From assembly GCA_002083365.1 (NCBI GenBank), contig LVWS01000008.1, forward strand, positions 60,829 to 124,828: a stretch of DNA of 64,000 nucleotides, written 5' to 3'. This document shows, piece by piece, positions 60,998-64,000 of this stretch. Source of the DNA: Nitrospira sp. SG-bin1 (lineage in GTDB: Bacteria; Nitrospirota; Nitrospiria; Nitrospirales; Nitrospiraceae). The notes beneath the pieces were generated by a model. It worked only from the letters and a program-made list of their open reading frames with translations, was not told where the DNA came from and searched no databases. Numbering within the stretch: position 1 is the first letter of the stretch; every line of letters starts with the position of its first letter. A program made the position numbers and the translations under genes.

Positions 60998-62719
60998 TTA
61001 CGGCCTCCGGGAGGCCATCGCCACCGTGATAGGCGCATTCGACGATGGCACGCCCAAGTAGCTTAACACCTGTTCCCCAACGCGACTGAACACCGGAGCG
61101 GCCACCGCCCCGCCCGACACCTCACCTTGAGGTTCATCGATGACCACAATCATGGCAAGCTGAGGGTTGTCGGCCGGTACATAGCCCGCAAAAGACGCGA
61201 CAAACCGAGTGGCGGAATAGGTTCCGGTCCGGGGGTCGATCTTTTGAGCGGTACCGGTTTTCCCGGCCACACGGAACCCTGGAATAGCCGCCTTCGTCCC
61301 GGTGCCGTCCGTGACGACACCTTCAAGAATCTTCGTCACACTGCGAGCCGTTTCCGGAGAAACAACTCGCCGCTTGGTTTGAGGAGGCACCTGCCTCACG
61401 ATATGGCCATCAGCGTCTCGTATTTCTGAAACTACGTAAGGTTTCATCAATACACCTCCGCGGGCGATGGCTGCCACGGCGGATACCATTTGAAGCGGCG
61501 TAACCCCGATTTCTTGCCCCATAGAGATAGAGGCGACTGAACGACGCCCCCAGTCTTTTGGATTTCTAACCAATCCGATGCCTTCCCCAGGAAGGTCGAT
61601 CTCCGTCCGCTGGCCGAAGCCGAATGCCTGGAGATATCGATAGAGCCTCTGCTCTCCCAACGCCATACCGGTCTTCGCCGCCCCGATGTTACTCGACTTC
61701 TGAATCACCTGAGCAAACGAGACCCATCCCAGTCGCTCATGATCATGAATCACGGTATTGGCGACCGTCATCTGGCCATGTTCCCCAAAGACCATCGTAT
61801 TGGGCCTGACCACCCGTTCCTCGATGGCGGCGGCAGCCATCATTGCCTTCATCGTCGACCCGGGCTCATACGCATCTGTCAGCGCCCTGTTTCGCCAGCG
61901 ATCAGGACTGAGCGCCGACACGGCATTGGGATCGAATCGGGGACTCACTGCCATAGCCAACACCGCGCCGGTCTTTGGATCAAGCAGTATTATTGTTCCC
62001 GACTTGGCCTGCGCACGACTTACCGCATTCTCGAGCTCCCTCTCGGCGATCGACTGAATCACCTCATCAATCGTTAGCGCGAGGCTATGGCCGGGCGTCG
62101 GATTCCGTTCCGCCATCCCCTTGGGGAACACCGTTCGCCCGAACGCATCGCGCTGCAGCACCATCATCCGCTTTTCGCCGCGCAAGTACGAGTCGTAGCG
62201 ATGCTCCACACCTTCCAAGCCCTCACCATCCATTCCCGAAAAGCCCAACACATGAGCGAGGAGCGGACCTTTGGGGTAAAATCGCCTCCCCTCCATCACA
62301 ACCCCGATTCCATCCAGCGACAGAAGATCGAGCCGACGCCCCTGCTCCGGATCCAGCTTCCGAGCCAACCACACGAAACTCCGGTCCTGTCGAAGTTTTC
62401 GTTCCAACTCCTCGGTTCTCACATGCAGAATCTGTGATAACTGCCGGGCGGTCTTGAGTGGGCTCTCCAATGTCGTCGGGACTCCGAATACGGACGGTAC
62501 CTCCACATTCATGGCGAGAATCTTGCCATGCCGGTCGACGATCGTACCGCGCGCCCCTTCCAGCGATACCGTCTTTTGATGTTGCCGATCCGCCTTGACC
62601 GAGAGTTCAGCCGCTTGCCACACTTGTAAGGTGGCGAGGCGGAATAGCACCACGCCAAAACCGCCGAGCAGCAACAGCAAGAGGACGTACCGACGACCGC
62701 GCGAGAGAGAACCGGCCAC
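60998..62719 (-). CDS. ftsI: Peptidoglycan transpeptidase, FtsI/PBP3 type
   Basis: A 573-aa class B penicillin-binding protein for septal cross-linking. One N-terminal membrane helix (about 10-32) is followed by the PBP dimer domain (about 55-200) and the transpeptidase domain. Active-site motifs are Ser288-Thr-Met-Lys291, Ser342-Ser-Asn344 and Lys487-Thr-Gly489. No PASTA domain follows. It overlaps ftsL by one base and partners with FtsW of the same operon. Confidence 0.96.
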   Translation of the reverse strand: MAGSLSRGRRYVLLLLLLGGFGVVLFRLATLQVWQAAELSVKADRQHQKTVSLEGARGTIVDRHGKILAMNVEVPSVFGVPTTLESPLKTARQLSQILHVRTEELERKLRQDRSFVWLARKLDPEQGRRLDLLSLDGIGVVMEGRRFYPKGPLLAHVLGFSGMDGEGLEGVEHRYDSYLRGEKRMMVLQRDAFGRTVFPKGMAERNPTPGHSLALTIDEVIQSIAERELENAVSRAQAKSGTIILLDPKTGAVLAMAVSPRFDPNAVSALSPDRWRNRALTDAYEPGSTMKAMMAAAAIEERVVRPNTMVFGEHGQMTVANTVIHDHERLGWVSFAQVIQKSSNIGAAKTGMALGEQRLYRYLQAFGFGQRTEIDLPGEGIGLVRNPKDWGRRSVASISMGQEIGVTPLQMVSAVAAIARGGVLMKPYVVSEIRDADGHIVRQVPPQTKRRVVSPETARSVTKILEGVVTDGTGTKAAIPGFRVAGKTGTAQKIDPRTGTYSATRFVASFAGYVPADNPQLAMIVVIDEPQGEVSGGAVAAPVFSRVGEQVLSYLGVPSSNAPITVAMASRRP

Positions 62720-63051
62720 TAGAACCTCCCGCTGGGAAGATCATTCTTGGCGACTTTCAGTTCAACCAACGCGACATCGGAAGGACGAACGCCACTTGGC
62801 TTGGACTGGACCACAATGAGCTGCCCTTGCTGAGGGGGACTCATGCCGAGCTTTTCAGCGGCCAATTTCGCGATCCGGTCGGAGGCACTCAATGCGGAAA
62901 ATTTGACGCGGAGCTCATCCCGCTGACGTTCCAGCGCCGTCTTGTCACGTTTCAACCGCTCGATGTGATAGCCGATCCGCACCACATCGACGCGTTCCCA
63001 AACAAATACAAACACGAGACAGAGTCCTACAAAAACAGCGACGGCCTTCAT
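62719..63051 (-). CDS. ftsL: Cell division protein FtsL-like
   Basis: A 110-aa bitopic protein: a membrane helix at once after the start (AVAVFVGLCLVFVFVWERV), then a heptad coiled coil (about 30-75, IERLKRDKTALERQRDEL) ending in AAEKLGMSPPQQGQLIVV, as in FtsL. It would join FtsQ and FtsB and activate FtsW/I. Identity rests on its shape and its place between rsmH and ftsI, with ATGA overlap to rsmH. Confidence 0.88.
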   Translation of the reverse strand: MKAVAVFVGLCLVFVFVWERVDVVRIGYHIERLKRDKTALERQRDELRVKFSALSASDRIAKLAAEKLGMSPPQQGQLIVVQSKPSGVRPSDVALVELKVAKNDLPSGRF

Positions 63052-63980
63052 AAAAACCCCATGCTCGGTTGACGTTCAGCGACTCGTAATTTGGCGCTCC
63101 GCGATCGGGGATTCGCTTCGCACTCGGCTTGGGAGGGGAGGATCGGTTTCTTGGTGAGTATCGACAAGGCGGCGGCATGCCCTTGCGAGAGGGAGCGGAA
63201 CGTATGCTTGACGATACGATCCTCGAGGGAATGAAAGGAGATCGCGCAGATCCTCCCACCTGAGGCCAGCACTTCGGCGGCATCTCGAAGCGACGACTCC
63301 AACCAGTCAAGTTCCTGATTCACCGCAATGCGAAGCGCTTGAAACGTCCTCGTGGCACAATGAATCCGTCCGTGGCGATAAGACGCCGGCACGGATCGGG
63401 CGATAATCGAAACGAGTGCACCTGTCGTCTGGATGGGACGGCGCTGTCTTTCTTGTACGATTGCTCGAGCAATTCGCCTGGCATATCGTTCTTCTCCATA
63501 CTGAAAGAATATGTCCGCGAGATCGTGTTCAGGACTGCTGTTCACTAGATCGGCGGCGGTTTGTCCGATGGCTTGATCCATACGCATATCCAGCGGACCT
63601 TCTCGTTGAAAGCTGAACCCCCGTGAGGGATCGTCCAGCTGTGGAGATGAAACCCCGAAATCAAAAAGCACACCGTCGACCGTCGAGACACCCGTTTCAG
63701 CAAGGTGCGACTTTAGATTTCGGAAATTTGCTTGGCGCAACACTATACGATCTCCGAATCGAATCAATCGCCGCCGACAGAACTCAATGGCTTGAGAATC
63801 CCGATCCAAGCCCACAATCTTTGTTCCAGGGGGGCTAGAGGTTAAGAGCATTTCCGCATGCCCACCATACCCCACCGTACAATCCAAAATAGTTGTAGAT
63901 CGCCCAGAGATGAGCCAAGAACAAACTTCTGGACCGAGTACTGGAATATGTAGGTTTTCATTAGCAATATTTTCCCCCAC
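63048..63980 (-). CDS. rsmH: 16S rRNA m4C1402 methyltransferase RsmH (MraW)
   Basis: A 310-aa SAM methyltransferase modifying N4 of C1402 in 16S rRNA. The SAM loop is LDCTVGYGGHAEMLL. VLFDFGVSSPQLDDPSRGFSF and RMDQ follow, and the C-terminal ISFHSLEDRIVKHTF and PSQAECEANPRSRSAKLR are hallmarks. The GTG at 63980 is preceded by GGAGG only 3 bases away, and the frame stays open to the window edge, so the true start could lie outside. It is the first visible gene of the dcw cluster. Confidence 0.93.
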   Translation of the reverse strand: MGENIANENLHIPVLGPEVCSWLISGRSTTILDCTVGYGGHAEMLLTSSPPGTKIVGLDRDSQAIEFCRRRLIRFGDRIVLRQANFRNLKSHLAETGVSTVDGVLFDFGVSSPQLDDPSRGFSFQREGPLDMRMDQAIGQTAADLVNSSPEHDLADIFFQYGEERYARRIARAIVQERQRRPIQTTGALVSIIARSVPASYRHGRIHCATRTFQALRIAVNQELDWLESSLRDAAEVLASGGRICAISFHSLEDRIVKHTFRSLSQGHAAALSILTKKPILPSQAECEANPRSRSAKLRVAERQPSMGFL

Positions 63981-63999
63981 ATACCTCCACTTCCACCCA
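63975..63999 (-). promoter_or_regulatory. MraZ-operator-like direct repeats
   Basis: On the minus strand TGGGT, GGAAG, TGGAG, GTATG, TGGGG follow each other: three TGG(G/A)N units with 5-bp spacers, a 10-bp period. Known MraZ operators are TGGGN repeats with 5-bp spacers upstream of dcw operons. The array reaches the window edge and overlaps the proposed rsmH start region, so it may also be only a G-rich ribosome site. Confidence 0.35.
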
Positions 64000-64000
64000 C

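Noticed and set aside
1..64000. CRISPR arrays, rRNA or tRNA genes, prophage
   Set aside because: No regularly spaced direct repeats, no recognisable rRNA or tRNA cloverleaf in the gaps, and no phage structural genes were seen.

Overview
The window reads as a chromosomal segment of a Nitrospira-like bacterium (phylum Nitrospirota). This is inference from protein character and gene order, not from a marker gene: there is no rRNA or tRNA here. G+C is high (about 60% in lines I counted), the cell is Gram-negative (lipoboxes, RlpA, AmpG, LysM lipoprotein, meso-DAP type MurE) yet carries DivIVA and a class II (B12-dependent) ribonucleotide reductase.

Layout. 1-9.3 kb is accessory: an envelope lipoprotein, a secreted Arg/Asp-rich repeat protein, a REP-associated tyrosine transposase bounded by an 18-bp perfect inverted repeat, then a three-gene minus-strand Rhs operon (TIG/PPC-repeat protein, 1308-aa RHS protein, two-helix membrane protein) joined by ATGA overlaps. 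9.5-16.9 kb is a complete trp operon (trpE-G-D-C-F-B-A, minus strand) headed by a LysM lipoprotein gene with a good sigma-70 promoter. 17-21.8 kb holds ligA, a CorC/HlyC-type CBS membrane protein, rlpA and an ACT-domain protein. 22-25.7 kb is nrdJ with a promoter overlapped by two NrdR-box-like sites. 25.8-33.5 kb is mixed: a DUF4359 protein, small membrane or secreted proteins, a frameshifted ankyrin-repeat pseudogene, an ampG-like permease, the tandem methylthiotransferases mtaB-miaB (the first apparently leaderless) and a coiled-coil lipoprotein.

33.5-41.5 kb is a minus-strand block: pgsA-like, then pilC-pilS-pilR (type IV pili and their two-component system) running without a break into ispE, mutY, mutT and a PolB-like exonuclease. 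41.6-43.1 kb has a small conserved protein and a beta-lactamase-fold serine hydrolase. From 43.1 kb to the right edge is one long minus-strand division and cell wall (dcw) cluster, read as rsmH-ftsL-ftsI-murE-murF-mraY-murD-ftsW-murG-murC-murB-ddl-ftsQ-ftsA-ftsZ, followed by pgeF-yggS-proC-yggT-divIVA, which resembles the ylm block of Gram-positive bacteria. Together these genes make lipid II, polymerise it at the septum and build the Z-ring. A 10-bp-phased TGGGN-like array at the right edge looks like an MraZ operator.

The least ordinary parts are the Rhs operon with its low-G+C tail and possible immunity partner, the transposase unit with its terminal repeats, the trpE-trpG intercistronic inverted repeat, the doubled C-terminal peptide of FtsZ, the short MutY beside MutT, and two genes that look leaderless. 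I saw no CRISPR array, prophage or unmistakably new multi-gene system.
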